Under the pieces are notes generated by a model. It made no database searches and was not told the origin of the DNA. It saw only the letters and a list, made by a program, of their open reading frames with translations. A program made the position numbers and the translations under genes. This document shows, piece by piece, positions 14,729 to 23,185 of a DNA stretch of 35,055 nucleotides; within the stretch, counting starts at the first letter, position 1; each line of letters starts with the position of its first letter. The DNA lies in contig NZ_NQKQ01000036.1 of the NCBI RefSeq assembly GCF_002269505.1, positions 1 to 35,055 of the forward strand, written 5' to 3'. The DNA comes from Pseudomonas fragi. Lineage in GTDB: Bacteria; Pseudomonadota; Gammaproteobacteria; Pseudomonadales; Pseudomonadaceae.

Positions 14729-17227
14729 TTATCCGACGCTCTCGGAAATTTCCGCTGCATCTTCACTGCGATGCAGTGCCACCTGACGAATCGACAAGCG
14801 GATTTCGGCAGGCAAGACGCGTTTGGCAGCACCTTCGGCCAGTTCGCCGAGCAGTTCGTGGTAGCTCAATTTACCGTTGGCATCGCGGCGCAACACGTCT
14901 TCTTCCAGCAGGGTCTGGATAAAGTGACGGAACAGGCTCTTGTCAAAGAATTCCGGGGCATTGAGCCCATGCAGGATCGACAGGCGCTGGGCCATCATGG
15001 TGCACAGGTCTTCCAGTTCTTCAGCGCTCAAGGTGTTCTGGCCGCTATTGAGCAGCAAGGATATGGCCATGTAAAAGCGCTGCAGGGTTTGCGCAATGCT
15101 CTTGGACAGCAGGGTCAGCAACACAAAGTGTCGCGAGCTTGGCGCAGGGCGCAGGTACACGTCTTTTTCGAAGCGCAACAAGCCTTGTTCGACAAAGGCT
15201 TCAAGCCATTGGTCGACCACACCATCGAGTTCTTCTGCAGACCAGCGAATGAACAGTTCCGATTGCAGGTACGGGTACAGCGCGTGGGTATAGCGCAGGA
15301 TCTGTTCGCGGCTCATGCGCGAGGTGCTCTGGAAGAAGCTGGCGAGCAACGACGGCAAGGCAAAGATATGCATCACGTTGTTGCGGTAATAGGTCATCAG
15401 AACCGCGTTCTGCTCATCCAGATAGAGGATCTTGCCCAGCGCATCGCTTTGCTCGGCCAGCAGATTCATGTCTTTGACATGCTTGATCAGTGCCGGGCCG
15501 TCGCCCTCGGGCAAGGTGGTGTACGGCGAGTAGGGCACTCGGCGCAGCAGGGCCAGATACAGGTCCAGCACGCGGGCCATTGCCTGTTCATCCAGGGCCA
15601 GGCGGGTAGTTGACAACAGTGCCAGCGCCACCAGGTTTACCGGGTTGATGGCCGCAGCTTCGTTCAGGTGCCGGGCAACCTTGTCGCCCAGACGGTTGGT
15701 GGTCTGGCTTAGCCATTCAGGGCGGTAGGACGGTGCAAGCTCCTGCTGACGCCAGCCCGGCTGCTCCTGCTCGAGAAACTCGGCAAGCTTGATCGGCTCA
15801 CCGAAGTTGACCGCGACCTGACCGAACTTCTGTTTTTTAAGGGCGCCGATTACCTTGAAGATGTCAAAAATCGATTCTTTCTTCTTGCTGGCCCCGCGCA
15901 GCTCGCCCAGGTAGGTACGGCCTTCGAGCACGCGCTCGTAACCGATGTACACCGGTACAAAGACGATAGGCGTACGCGATGAACGCAAGAAGCTGCGCAC
16001 GGTGATGGCCAGCATTCCGGTTTTTGGTTGCAGCATGCGTCCGGTGCGCGAACGGCCGCCTTCGACGAAGTACTCCACCGGGAAACCCTTGGTGAACAGG
16101 GTGTGCATGTATTCGTTGAACACCGAGGTGTACAACGGGTTGCCCTTGAAGGTGCGGCGCATGAAAAACGCGCCGCCACGCCGTAGCAGCGGGCCCAGCA
16201 CCGGCATGTTCAGGTTGATCCCGGCAGCAATGTGCGGCGGGGTCAGGCCGTTGCGAAACAGCAGATAGGACAGCAGCAGGTAGTCGATATGGCTGCGGTG
16301 GCACGGCACATAAATGATCTCGTGGCCCTGAGCGACCTTTTGCACGCTCTCGATCTGGTTGACCTTGACCCCGTCGTAAATCTTGTTCCAGAACCAGCTC
16401 AGCAACACTTCAAAAAAACGGATCGCGGTGTAGGTGTAGTCCGAGGCGATTTCATTGGCGTAGCGCAGCGCAAGGGCACGGGCCTTGTCTGGCGAAATAT
16501 TCTCGCGCTCGGCTTCATCGAGAATCGCCTGACGCACGGAAGGCTCGTTGACCAGGCCCTTGACCAGCGTGCGCCGGTGCGACAGATCGGGGCCGATGGT
16601 CGAAATTTTCAGGTTGCGAAAGTGCACCCGCAAAATGCGCTGGGCCATGCGTACGGTGCGTTCGTGGCCCTTGTTGAGGTCGACCAGTTCGCGCATATGG
16701 ATAGGGGCCGAAAACTGCACACGGGTTTTGCGGCCCAGAATCAGGATCCGCAGCATGCGCCGCAAGCGTCCGGTCACGGCCCAGCTGTCGGCGAACAGCA
16801 GTTTCCAGGGGCTGGACTCGCTGTCGGGCGATTGGCCCCAGAACACGCTGACCGGGATGATTTGCGCATCTTCGCCCGGGTGCTGGCTCAAGCCGTCGAC
16901 CAGACGGGTCAATACCGGCGGCGCCCCGCGCTTGTCCTGACGGCCCAGCCAGTCGGGCTCGGGGGTCAGGTAGAAGAAGGCGGCAGGTTCAATCATCTCT
17001 CCCACTGCAACAGGCAGTACCGGGCGCGGCAGGCCGGCCTTGGAGCATTCGGCGTCGACCACGGCCAGTTCGGTCAGCGAGGGCGATTGCAGTACATAGA
17101 ACACCGGTCGGCTACGATCCAGGTTCAGGGTCAGCGAAGACTGGTTGATGGTCTCCGAGCGCACCCACAGGTACAGCAAGCGACGCAGGGCGCCAAATAC
17201 AAGGCGGCGGAATGGGGAGGGGGTCAT
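14729..17227 (-). CDS. plsB: Glycerol-3-phosphate 1-O-acyltransferase PlsB
   Basis: Adds the first acyl chain (from acyl-ACP or acyl-CoA) to sn-glycerol-3-phosphate, starting phospholipid synthesis at the inner membrane. The 832-aa product matches the long PlsB type (PAO1 about 834). The four acyltransferase blocks are present: HRSHID with His310 and Asp315 (catalytic HX4D), GGAFFMRR (351-358), EGGRSRTGRM (389-398, glycerol-phosphate binding), and FVPVYIGYERVLEG. Large N- and C-terminal helical regions flank the catalytic domain, as usual. The leader carries a PsrA-like palindrome 21 bp before the start codon. It is divergent from the cold-shock gene. Confidence 0.96.
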   Translation of the reverse strand: MTPSPFRRLVFGALRRLLYLWVRSETINQSSLTLNLDRSRPVFYVLQSPSLTELAVVDAECSKAGLPRPVLPVAVGEMIEPAAFFYLTPEPDWLGRQDKRGAPPVLTRLVDGLSQHPGEDAQIIPVSVFWGQSPDSESSPWKLLFADSWAVTGRLRRMLRILILGRKTRVQFSAPIHMRELVDLNKGHERTVRMAQRILRVHFRNLKISTIGPDLSHRRTLVKGLVNEPSVRQAILDEAERENISPDKARALALRYANEIASDYTYTAIRFFEVLLSWFWNKIYDGVKVNQIESVQKVAQGHEIIYVPCHRSHIDYLLLSYLLFRNGLTPPHIAAGINLNMPVLGPLLRRGGAFFMRRTFKGNPLYTSVFNEYMHTLFTKGFPVEYFVEGGRSRTGRMLQPKTGMLAITVRSFLRSSRTPIVFVPVYIGYERVLEGRTYLGELRGASKKKESIFDIFKVIGALKKQKFGQVAVNFGEPIKLAEFLEQEQPGWRQQELAPSYRPEWLSQTTNRLGDKVARHLNEAAAINPVNLVALALLSTTRLALDEQAMARVLDLYLALLRRVPYSPYTTLPEGDGPALIKHVKDMNLLAEQSDALGKILYLDEQNAVLMTYYRNNVMHIFALPSLLASFFQSTSRMSREQILRYTHALYPYLQSELFIRWSAEELDGVVDQWLEAFVEQGLLRFEKDVYLRPAPSSRHFVLLTLLSKSIAQTLQRFYMAISLLLNSGQNTLSAEELEDLCTMMAQRLSILHGLNAPEFFDKSLFRHFIQTLLEEDVLRRDANGKLSYHELLGELAEGAAKRVLPAEIRLSIRQVALHRSEDAAEISESVG

Positions 17228-17248
17228 ACGGCTTCTGCGTTAGTGGAT

Positions 17249-17262
17249 TAAACGAGTGTTTA
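17249..17262 (-). promoter_or_regulatory. PsrA-like palindrome in the plsB leader
   Basis: A perfect dyad TAAAC-gagt-GTTTA, overlapping a second dyad CGAGT-gttt-ACTCG (17253-17266). The fatty-acid-responsive TetR regulator PsrA of pseudomonads binds (G/C)AAAC-N2-4-GTTT(G/C); here only the outermost bases differ. The position, 21 bp before the plsB ATG, would suit repression. The match is short and could be chance. Confidence 0.4.
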
Positions 17263-17324
17263 CTCGATCGCGTAGTTTGCAGTATCTGCACAAAATCGGC
17301 AAAAAAGCGGCGAACTAATATTGA

Positions 17325-17352
17325 TTGAGTGTTTTTTTGCCTGACTTATACT
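17325..17352 (+). promoter_or_regulatory. Candidate sigma-70 promoter of the cold-shock gene
   Basis: TTGAGT (17325-17330), a 16-bp spacer and TATACT (17347-17352). Transcription would start near 17359, giving a leader of about 107 nt before the ATG. Long leaders are usual for cspA-type genes, where they act in cold-dependent mRNA folding. The spacer is one base short of optimal. Confidence 0.45.
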
Positions 17353-17466
17353 CGGTGGTCTTTCGCGATACTGCGTCAGACAAAGTTTTGCAGAGTCAGG
17401 TTCAAACGATAGTTCTCAAAGGGCCAGTTAACGAGCCCGATCAATAATAAAAAGGGGGGAAGTTCC

Positions 17467-17676
17467 ATGACTACACGTGTAACGGGTAATGTGAAGTGGT
17501 TCAACGACGCCAAGGGCTACGGCTTTATCCAGTGCGAAAACGGGGCTGATGTGTTTGTGCATTACCGCGCCATTCGCGGTGACGGCCATCGCAGCCTGGC
17601 TGAAGGCCAGCAGGTCGAATACACCCAGGTCACAGGCGCCAAAGGCCTGCAGGCTGAGGATGTAGTGGGGCTGTAA
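17467..17676 (+). CDS. Cold-shock domain protein (CspA family)
   Basis: A 69-aa single cold-shock domain, a five-strand beta barrel binding single-stranded RNA or DNA in the cytoplasm. RNP1 KGYGFIQ is at 16-22 and RNP2 VFVHYRAI at 29-36, with Trp11 and the aromatic patch intact. RNP2 departs from the common VFVHFSAI, having Tyr-Arg in place of Phe-Ser. The C-terminal half is also less standard (YTQVTGAKGLQAEDVVGL). GGGGGGAAG precedes the ATG. As I recall it corresponds to the PAO1 cold-shock gene beside rlmA and dapE. Whether it is cold-induced cannot be told from sequence. It converges on the gene at 17804. Confidence 0.93.
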   Translation: MTTRVTGNVKWFNDAKGYGFIQCENGADVFVHYRAIRGDGHRSLAEGQQVEYTQVTGAKGLQAEDVVGL

Positions 17677-17695
17677 GGCACTGCTTCCCCTCCCT

Positions 17696-17780
17696 GTGGG
17701 AGCGGGCTTGCTCGCGAAATGGGCGGCGCGGTATATCTGGTTGACCGCAGCGATACCATCGCGAGCAAGCTCGCTCCCAC
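17696..17780. repeat. Paired REP (REPIN) downstream of the cold-shock gene
   Basis: Two 22-bp REP sequences in inverted orientation (17696-17717 and 17759-17780) with one mismatch between arms, separated by 41 bp. Such paired REPs (REPINs) are mobilised in trans by RAYT transposases elsewhere in Pseudomonas genomes. It lies between two convergent genes. Confidence 0.85.
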
Positions 17781-17803
17781 AAGGGATTTGTAGCGGGTTT
17801 TAC

Positions 17804-18181
17804 TCAGGAACCGGTTTTCCAGGTGATTTCTTCCTGACCGTCTTCGCTGATGCGGATCCAGCGGTCGGCGTCTGCCTCACCCTGTTCTTCAACCCAGCTG
17901 CCCGGCGCGCAGCGCACTTCGATGTGCAGTGCCTCAAACGCGGCCTTGGCGCAGGCGATATCGTCTTCCCACGGGGTTTTATCGCTGTCCAGGTATAGGC
18001 TATTCCATTTGCCGACGGCTTTTGGCATCCAGGTCACAGGGACTTCGCCTGCGGTGCACTTCCAGGTTTCGCCTTTCTTTTTCCATTCCGTGCACGGCCC
18101 CAGCACGTTTGCCAGCCAGGCTTCGACGTCTTTGTAGGTGACGGCTTCTTTCAGGTAAATCTCGATATCGGGTTGGCGCAT
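17804..18181 (-). CDS. Conserved hypothetical protein (125 aa)
   Basis: The start is the ATG at 18179-18181, because GAGGA lies 6 nt upstream; a GTG four codons earlier overlaps that site. The product is a small, acidic cytosolic protein (MRQPDIEIYLKEA..., then WLANVLGPCTEW and WNSLYLDSDKTPWEDD). It is notable for about seven Trp residues in 125 and a C-terminal WIRISEDGQEEITWKTGS. I know no domain for it. It follows rlmA by 80 bp in the same direction and is probably the last gene of the ndvB-dapE-rlmA run. PAO1 has, as I recall, an equivalent gene between its cold-shock gene and rlmA. Confidence 0.78.
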   Translation of the reverse strand: MRQPDIEIYLKEAVTYKDVEAWLANVLGPCTEWKKKGETWKCTAGEVPVTWMPKAVGKWNSLYLDSDKTPWEDDIACAKAAFEALHIEVRCAPGSWVEEQGEADADRWIRISEDGQEEITWKTGS

Positions 18182-18261
18182 GGATGTCCTCACTGCGGGT
18201 CTGAAAAATCCACTCGCGGATTAGTCGGGCCAGAGGCATGTGCCCCTGGCCGTAAAGTTGG

Positions 18262-19071
18262 TTATTGAAGCACGAAGTAATCGTAGCGCATCGACACCGT
18301 CACCACTAAAGGCTCGGGGTGCTCGATGACTTCGGCACGCCGCTCGGCACTGGCACGCCAGCCGTGAGGGGTCATGGCCAGCAGGTTGGCGCGATCCTGG
18401 GGTTCGCTCAGGGTGAGGGTGAACTCCAGTGTTTCGCTGTGCTGTAGTGTCATGCCTTCGGGCACCAGGGCCAAATGCTTGTCATCAGCATAATCGCGCA
18501 CTTCGTCGTACAGCCGCTCGCGCAATTGCATCAAGTGCCCACGCGTTGGGCCTACACGCATCAGGCCGCCCCCCGGGGTAAGCAGGCGCTTGGCTTCAAG
18601 CCAGTCAAGCGGGCTGAACACACTGGCCAAAAACTGGCAACTGGCATCGGCCAGTGGTACGCGGGCCATGCTGGCGATCAACCAGGTCAGTTGCGGGTTG
18701 CGCTTACAGGCCCGCTTGACCGCCTCGCGGGAGATATCCAGCGCGTAGCCATCGGCGTTGGGCAGTGCCTGGGCAATTTGCGCAGTGTAGTAACCCTCGC
18801 CACAGCCGATGTCGAGCCAGCGTTGCGGCGCGCGCTCGGCGGCCAACTCGGCCAGGCGCCTGGCCACCGGGGCGTAATGCCCTGCGTTGAGGAAGTCACG
18901 GCGGGCTTCAACCATTGCCTGGTTGTCGCCAGGGTCACGGCTGTTCTTGTGCTGCACCGGTAACAGGTTCAAGTAGCCCTGGCGGGCACGGTCAAAGCGG
19001 TGCCCGGCAGGGCACACGACACCATTGTCCACGGCATTGAGCGGTTCGGAGCAGATCGGGCAGGCGAGCAT
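18262..19071 (-). CDS. rlmA: 23S rRNA (guanine745-N1)-methyltransferase RlmA
   Basis: Methylates N1 of G745 in 23S rRNA (helix 35) using SAM. The 269-aa product carries the N-terminal zinc finger expected for RlmA, with ligands Cys4, Cys7, Cys20 and His24. The phrase GHRFDRARQGYLNLLPVQHK, found in nearly all members, follows. The SAM-binding motif WLDIGCGEGYY is at 85-95, with YALDIS next, then FSPLDWLEAKRLLTPGG. Its ATG overlaps the dapE stop codon by one base (TGATG on the minus strand), so translation is probably coupled to dapE. Confidence 0.95.
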   Translation of the reverse strand: MLACPICSEPLNAVDNGVVCPAGHRFDRARQGYLNLLPVQHKNSRDPGDNQAMVEARRDFLNAGHYAPVARRLAELAAERAPQRWLDIGCGEGYYTAQIAQALPNADGYALDISREAVKRACKRNPQLTWLIASMARVPLADASCQFLASVFSPLDWLEAKRLLTPGGGLMRVGPTRGHLMQLRERLYDEVRDYADDKHLALVPEGMTLQHSETLEFTLTLSEPQDRANLLAMTPHGWRASAERRAEVIEHPEPLVVTVSMRYDYFVLQ

Positions 19072-20222
19072 CAGGCGAGCAACTTGATCAGGGTCTGGTA
19101 GTAGATTTCGGTCAGCACATCCAGATCGCTGGCCAGAACCCGTTCGTTGACCTGGTGGATGGTCGCGTTGACCGGCCCCAGTTCTACCACTTGGGTGCCC
19201 AGGGTGGCGATAAAGCGTCCGTCGGACGTGCCACCGCTGGTCGAGGCCTTGGTCTCACGCCCCGTCACTTGTTTGATGCTCGATGATACGGCGTCGAGCA
19301 GTGCACCCGGCTCGGTCAGGAATGGCAGGCCGGACAATGCCCAGTCGATGTGCCAGTCCAGGCCGTGCTTGTCCAGGATGTCGGCCACGCGTTTTTGCAG
19401 ACCTTCAACGGTGGACTCGGTGGAGAAACGGAAGTTGAACACCGCCACCAGGTCACCCGGGATCACGTTGGTTGCACCCGTGCCGGAGTTGAGGTTGGAG
19501 ATCTGGAAGCTGGTCGGCGGGAAGAAGGCGTTGCCGTTGTCCCAGTGTTCTGCGGCCAGTTCGGCCAACGCCGGAGCTGCCAGATGAATCGGATTCTTGG
19601 CCAGGTGCGGGTAGGCCACATGGCCTTGCTTGCCACGCACGTTGAGCTTAGCGCCCAGCGAACCACGACGACCGTTTTTGACCACGTCGCCGACCAGGGT
19701 AGTGCTCGACGGTTCGCCGACGATGCACCAGTCCAGACGCTCGTTACGGGCTTTGAAGCGCTCGATCACGGCCTTGGTGCCGTGATGGGCCGGGCCTTCT
19801 TCGTCACTGGTGATCAGAAACGCGACCTTGCCCTTGTGGTCCGGGTAGTCGGCGACAAAGCGCTCGGCGGCCACCAGCATGGCTGCCAGGCTGCCTTTCA
19901 TGTCGGCCGCGCCACGGCCGCAAAGCATGCCGTGTTCATCGATCAGCGCGTCGAACGGGTCGTTCTGCCAGGCCTGGACCGGGCCGGTGGGCACCACGTC
20001 GGTGTGGCCGGCGAAGCACAGTACCGGGCCTTCGTGTTTGCCGTGGGTGGCCCAGAAGTTGTCGACGTCCTCGATGCGCATCGGCTCAAGCATGAAGCCG
20101 GCATCGCCCAGGCGCTGCATCATCAGCTTCTGGCAATCGGCATCGATCGGCGTCACGGAAGGGCGACGGATCAGATCGCAGGCAAGTTGCAGGGTCGGCG
20201 AAAGGTCGGCGTGGGCCGTCAT
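19071..20222 (-). CDS. dapE: Succinyl-diaminopimelate desuccinylase
   Basis: Hydrolyses N-succinyl-LL-diaminopimelate to LL-diaminopimelate and succinate, for lysine and peptidoglycan. The 383-aa dinuclear zinc enzyme of the M20 family starts at the ATG with GGAG 8 nt upstream, 11 codons inside a longer open frame. Metal and catalytic residues are visible: GHTDVVP with His73 and Asp75, GRGAADMKG with Asp107, and TSDEEGPA with the general base and metal Glu141-Glu142. SGGTSDGRF and a late His (NATIHQVNE) complete the site. A terminator-like hairpin separates it from ndvB upstream, so it may have its own promoter in the 95-bp gap. rlmA overlaps its stop codon. Confidence 0.97.
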   Translation of the reverse strand: MTAHADLSPTLQLACDLIRRPSVTPIDADCQKLMMQRLGDAGFMLEPMRIEDVDNFWATHGKHEGPVLCFAGHTDVVPTGPVQAWQNDPFDALIDEHGMLCGRGAADMKGSLAAMLVAAERFVADYPDHKGKVAFLITSDEEGPAHHGTKAVIERFKARNERLDWCIVGEPSSTTLVGDVVKNGRRGSLGAKLNVRGKQGHVAYPHLAKNPIHLAAPALAELAAEHWDNGNAFFPPTSFQISNLNSGTGATNVIPGDLVAVFNFRFSTESTVEGLQKRVADILDKHGLDWHIDWALSGLPFLTEPGALLDAVSSSIKQVTGRETKASTSGGTSDGRFIATLGTQVVELGPVNATIHQVNERVLASDLDVLTEIYYQTLIKLLA

Positions 20223-20276
20223 GGTAGGGACTCCGAAGCGGGACACAAGGCACAAAAGGGCGGTTATCTTAAAGCA

Positions 20277-20301
20277 AAACGGCGGCCAGAGGCCGCCGTT
20301 T
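20277..20301 (-). terminator. Rho-independent terminator after ndvB
   Basis: A perfect 11-bp stem AAACGGCGGCC / GGCCGCCGTTT with a 3-nt loop. On the minus strand it is followed by TTTTGCTTT-like sequence, so it suits termination of ndvB, 16 bp after its stop codon. Read-through into dapE is possible. Confidence 0.75.
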
Positions 20302-20317
20302 AGTGGTTGCAGTCAAT

Positions 20318-22909
20318 TTATGCAGCCGGTTGCTCTTGGGCTTCTTCTACCGGTTTGGGCAGCGAAGACATAAAGGCCATGATCAGCGCCGCCAGGTACG
20401 GCAGCGATTGCACCAGCAGCATCACCACCCAGAAACGCATGTCGTTGCTCGGCAAGCCCTGCACGAAGAAGATCCCCAGTGCCGCGCCCCAGAGCAACAG
20501 CATGATGAACACTTCTTCGCGGGCTTCCGAAATCGCGACCCAAAAGCCGTGGTTATCGGCGTTTTTAGGCGTACGGAAGAACGGAATGCTGGTCGTGAAG
20601 AACCCGTACAACACGGCTTTGGCGATGGTGTGGGACAACGCCAGCCCTGCCAGTGCCGCGGCGAAGGCGTCCTTGAGGTTGACCCCCACTGCACGGCGGT
20701 ACAGGAAAATGATCTTGCCCACCTTGAACACAAACAGCGCCAGTGGCGGGATGGCGAAAATCAGCAGCGGCGGGTCGACCCGCGTCGGCACGATGATCAT
20801 CGCCGCCGACCACAACAAAGCCCCGACGGTGAAGAAAATATTCATGCCGTCAGCCACCCACGGCAGCCAGCCCGCGAGGAAGTGATAGCGCTGGCCACGG
20901 GTCAGTTCCGTGTCTTTGCCCAGCAGCAGGCTGGAGGTGTGACGCTTGATAATCTGAATCGCACCGTAGGCCCAGCGGAAGCGCTGTTTCTTGAAGTCGA
21001 TAAAGGTATCGGGCATCAGGCCCTTGCCATAGCTGTTGTGGGAATAGGCTGCGGAGTAGCCTTTTTCAAATACGCGCAGACCCAGTTCGGCGTCTTCACA
21101 GATACACCAGTCCGCCCAGCCGAGCTCTTCGAGCACCGAGCGGCGGGTCATGGTCATGGTGCCGTGCTGAATGATTGCATCGCGGTCGTTGCGGGTCACC
21201 ATGCCGATATGGAAAAAGCCCTTGTACTCGGAGTAGCAGAGCTTTTTGAAGGTGCTTTCGTTCTGGTCGCGGTAGTCCTGTGGCGATTGCACGATGGCGA
21301 TTTTCGGGTCGGCAAAGTGCGGCACCATGTGCTTGAGCCAGTTGCGGTCCACGCAGTAATCGGAGTCGATCACGGCAATCACTTCGGCATCCGGCGCGGT
21401 GTGCGGGATCAGGTAGTTCAGTGCACCGCCCTTGAAGCCGGCCAGGGGCGCGACGTGGAAGAACTTGAAACGTGGGCCGAGGGTGGCGCAATAGTCGCGC
21501 ACCGGCTCCCATACCGCCGGGTCCTTGGTGTTGTTGTCGATGATCAACACTTCGAAATCGGGGTAGTCGAGGTTGGCCAGGGCGTCGAGGGTCTGTTTGA
21601 CCATCTCTGGCGGCTCGTTGTAGCACGGCACATGGATCGAAACTTTCGGGCGGTAGGCATCGTCGGCCTCTACCGGTAAAAACTCCCGTCGGCGTTTGCG
21701 AATCCACACCGCCTCGGCCAGTTCATGGGCCTCGGTGAGCAACACAATGAACACCCCGAGCGCCCCCAGCCCGAGCAGGAAGCCCACGGTCAGGCTGAAC
21801 CACGTACTGTATTGCTGGCTGTAGTCGTAGGCGATCCACACCAGTACCGAGCCGCACAGGAACGCGGTGAAAGTCAGGAAAGTGCGGCCACGCTGACGCA
21901 GGGCAGAGCCGTCGATCAGCAGCAACGCCAGCGACAGCAGGCCCATTACCACCGAGCCGATTGCCAGTACGCGCCACTGTGGAATCGCGACCACCGGGCC
22001 TTCAAAGTTGAATTTTTGCTGGCGGGCAGCGTTGTACACGCCCCAGTACGCCCCCACCGAACCTTCGTCGCTGGCTTTCCACGGCTGGTCGAAGGCTTCG
22101 ATCACGAAGTAGTTGTAGCCGCGACGGTTGAGGGTGTTGACCAGCGTGCGCAGATAAATCGCCTGGTCGGCCGGGGTGGCGTCAGCGCCACCGCGCATGC
22201 GGCCGTTGCTCGGCCAGCCCACCTCGGACAGCAGCAGCGGTTTTTTCGGGAACATTTTTTTCAGGTCGCGGGCACGGTCCAGAACGAACTCACCGGCCTT
22301 GTCCACCGGGATAAACTCCCAGTAGGGCAGGATGTGCGCGGCGATCAGGTCAACGTGCTTGGCCAGTTGCGGGTATTTCTCCCAAATGTGCCATTGCTCG
22401 GACGTGGTGACCGGCACCTTGACCGCGGCACGTACCCGATCCAGCAGCACGATCAGGTCTTCAGGGGTGATTTCTTCGCGGAACAGGGCTTCGTTGCCCA
22501 CCACAACCCGCACGACACTGCGCGAGTTGTTGGCCAGTTCGATGGCTTTCTGGATTTCGCGCTCGTTGCGCTCCAGATCCGGGCTGATCCAGATGCCGAT
22601 GGTCACGCGCAGGCCGAATTCTTCCGCCAGCTTGGGAATATCACCCAGGGTGCCATCAACCGAATAAGTCCGGATGTTGTCGGTGAGCTTGCTGATGATC
22701 TCCAGGTCGCGACGCATTTCGTCGTCGGTCGGGTACTGGTCTTTCTGCGGGTACTGGCCTTGCTGGAACGGCGAGTACGAAAAACCGGAGATTTGCTCGG
22801 GCCAGTTGGGCGCAGAGACCGGGCGATTGATCAGCGCCCAGAAGCCTGTGAAGAGCGCGGCGATGGCCAGAACCACCACCAGATTGAGTCCAAATTTACG
22901 CGATGACAT
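20318..22909 (-). CDS. ndvB: Glucan glucosyltransferase NdvB (GH17-GT2 fusion)
   Basis: An inner-membrane enzyme making beta-1,3-linked (cyclic) glucans; in P. aeruginosa ndvB is linked to biofilm-specific antibiotic tolerance. The 863-aa product (start MSSRKFGLNL) has TM1 at about 8-27. A GH17-type domain (about 35-310) carries candidate acid/base Glu140 in VVVGNEALF and nucleophile Glu229 in LLLSEVGWPS. Two to three helices (about 320-400) follow, then a GT2 domain with VSIHVPCYNE, DNNT, IDSDYC, CEDAELGLR and the QRFRW motif. Five or six C-terminal helices finish the protein. A TTG six codons earlier is less likely as start. The probable order of transcription is ndvB, terminator, dapE, rlmA. 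Confidence 0.9.
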   Translation of the reverse strand: MSSRKFGLNLVVVLAIAALFTGFWALINRPVSAPNWPEQISGFSYSPFQQGQYPQKDQYPTDDEMRRDLEIISKLTDNIRTYSVDGTLGDIPKLAEEFGLRVTIGIWISPDLERNEREIQKAIELANNSRSVVRVVVGNEALFREEITPEDLIVLLDRVRAAVKVPVTTSEQWHIWEKYPQLAKHVDLIAAHILPYWEFIPVDKAGEFVLDRARDLKKMFPKKPLLLSEVGWPSNGRMRGGADATPADQAIYLRTLVNTLNRRGYNYFVIEAFDQPWKASDEGSVGAYWGVYNAARQQKFNFEGPVVAIPQWRVLAIGSVVMGLLSLALLLIDGSALRQRGRTFLTFTAFLCGSVLVWIAYDYSQQYSTWFSLTVGFLLGLGALGVFIVLLTEAHELAEAVWIRKRRREFLPVEADDAYRPKVSIHVPCYNEPPEMVKQTLDALANLDYPDFEVLIIDNNTKDPAVWEPVRDYCATLGPRFKFFHVAPLAGFKGGALNYLIPHTAPDAEVIAVIDSDYCVDRNWLKHMVPHFADPKIAIVQSPQDYRDQNESTFKKLCYSEYKGFFHIGMVTRNDRDAIIQHGTMTMTRRSVLEELGWADWCICEDAELGLRVFEKGYSAAYSHNSYGKGLMPDTFIDFKKQRFRWAYGAIQIIKRHTSSLLLGKDTELTRGQRYHFLAGWLPWVADGMNIFFTVGALLWSAAMIIVPTRVDPPLLIFAIPPLALFVFKVGKIIFLYRRAVGVNLKDAFAAALAGLALSHTIAKAVLYGFFTTSIPFFRTPKNADNHGFWVAISEAREEVFIMLLLWGAALGIFFVQGLPSNDMRFWVVMLLVQSLPYLAALIMAFMSSLPKPVEEAQEQPAA

Positions 22910-23153
22910 AACTATTTCGGGTTCCAAAGGGAGTGGAACGAAGATCGGTCGGCGGGTGCCAAACGGCGCGCATCCTACACTGTGCTCTGACCCATCGTAT
23001 AGCTGACGGAATTGGGTCTGGCTTTGGGCAGTAGCTGCCGACTTAAGTTCTTTCTTTGTTACTTTTAGCTCTTATCTTCCTACTCAGTAAGCTATTAAAG
23101 CAGGCTTGGTCGCATAGCCTGTAGGAAAGATACTCAATGCCATGTAAGACCCC

Positions 23154-23159
23154 TATAAT
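23154..23159 (+). promoter_or_regulatory. tcdA -10 box
   Basis: A perfect TATAAT, 26 bp before the tcdA start codon, implying a very short leader. The best -35 candidate at 17-bp spacing (TACTCA) matches TTGACA at only three positions. The 276-bp gap to ndvB also has to hold the opposite promoter, which I could not place. Confidence 0.55.
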
Positions 23160-23185
23160 GCGCGCCGGTTTTTGGGGTGTTGGTC

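Noticed and set aside
14675..15613. Long plus-strand frame of 312 codons under plsB
   Set aside because: The opposite strand carries a complete PlsB with all four acyltransferase motifs. The plus frame is a GC-rich shadow rich in Gln, His and Val without any family feature.
20303..21679. Plus-strand frame of 458 codons under ndvB
   Set aside because: Shadow of the NdvB coding strand. It is Arg/His/Gln-rich, lacks domains, and crosses the ndvB catalytic region.
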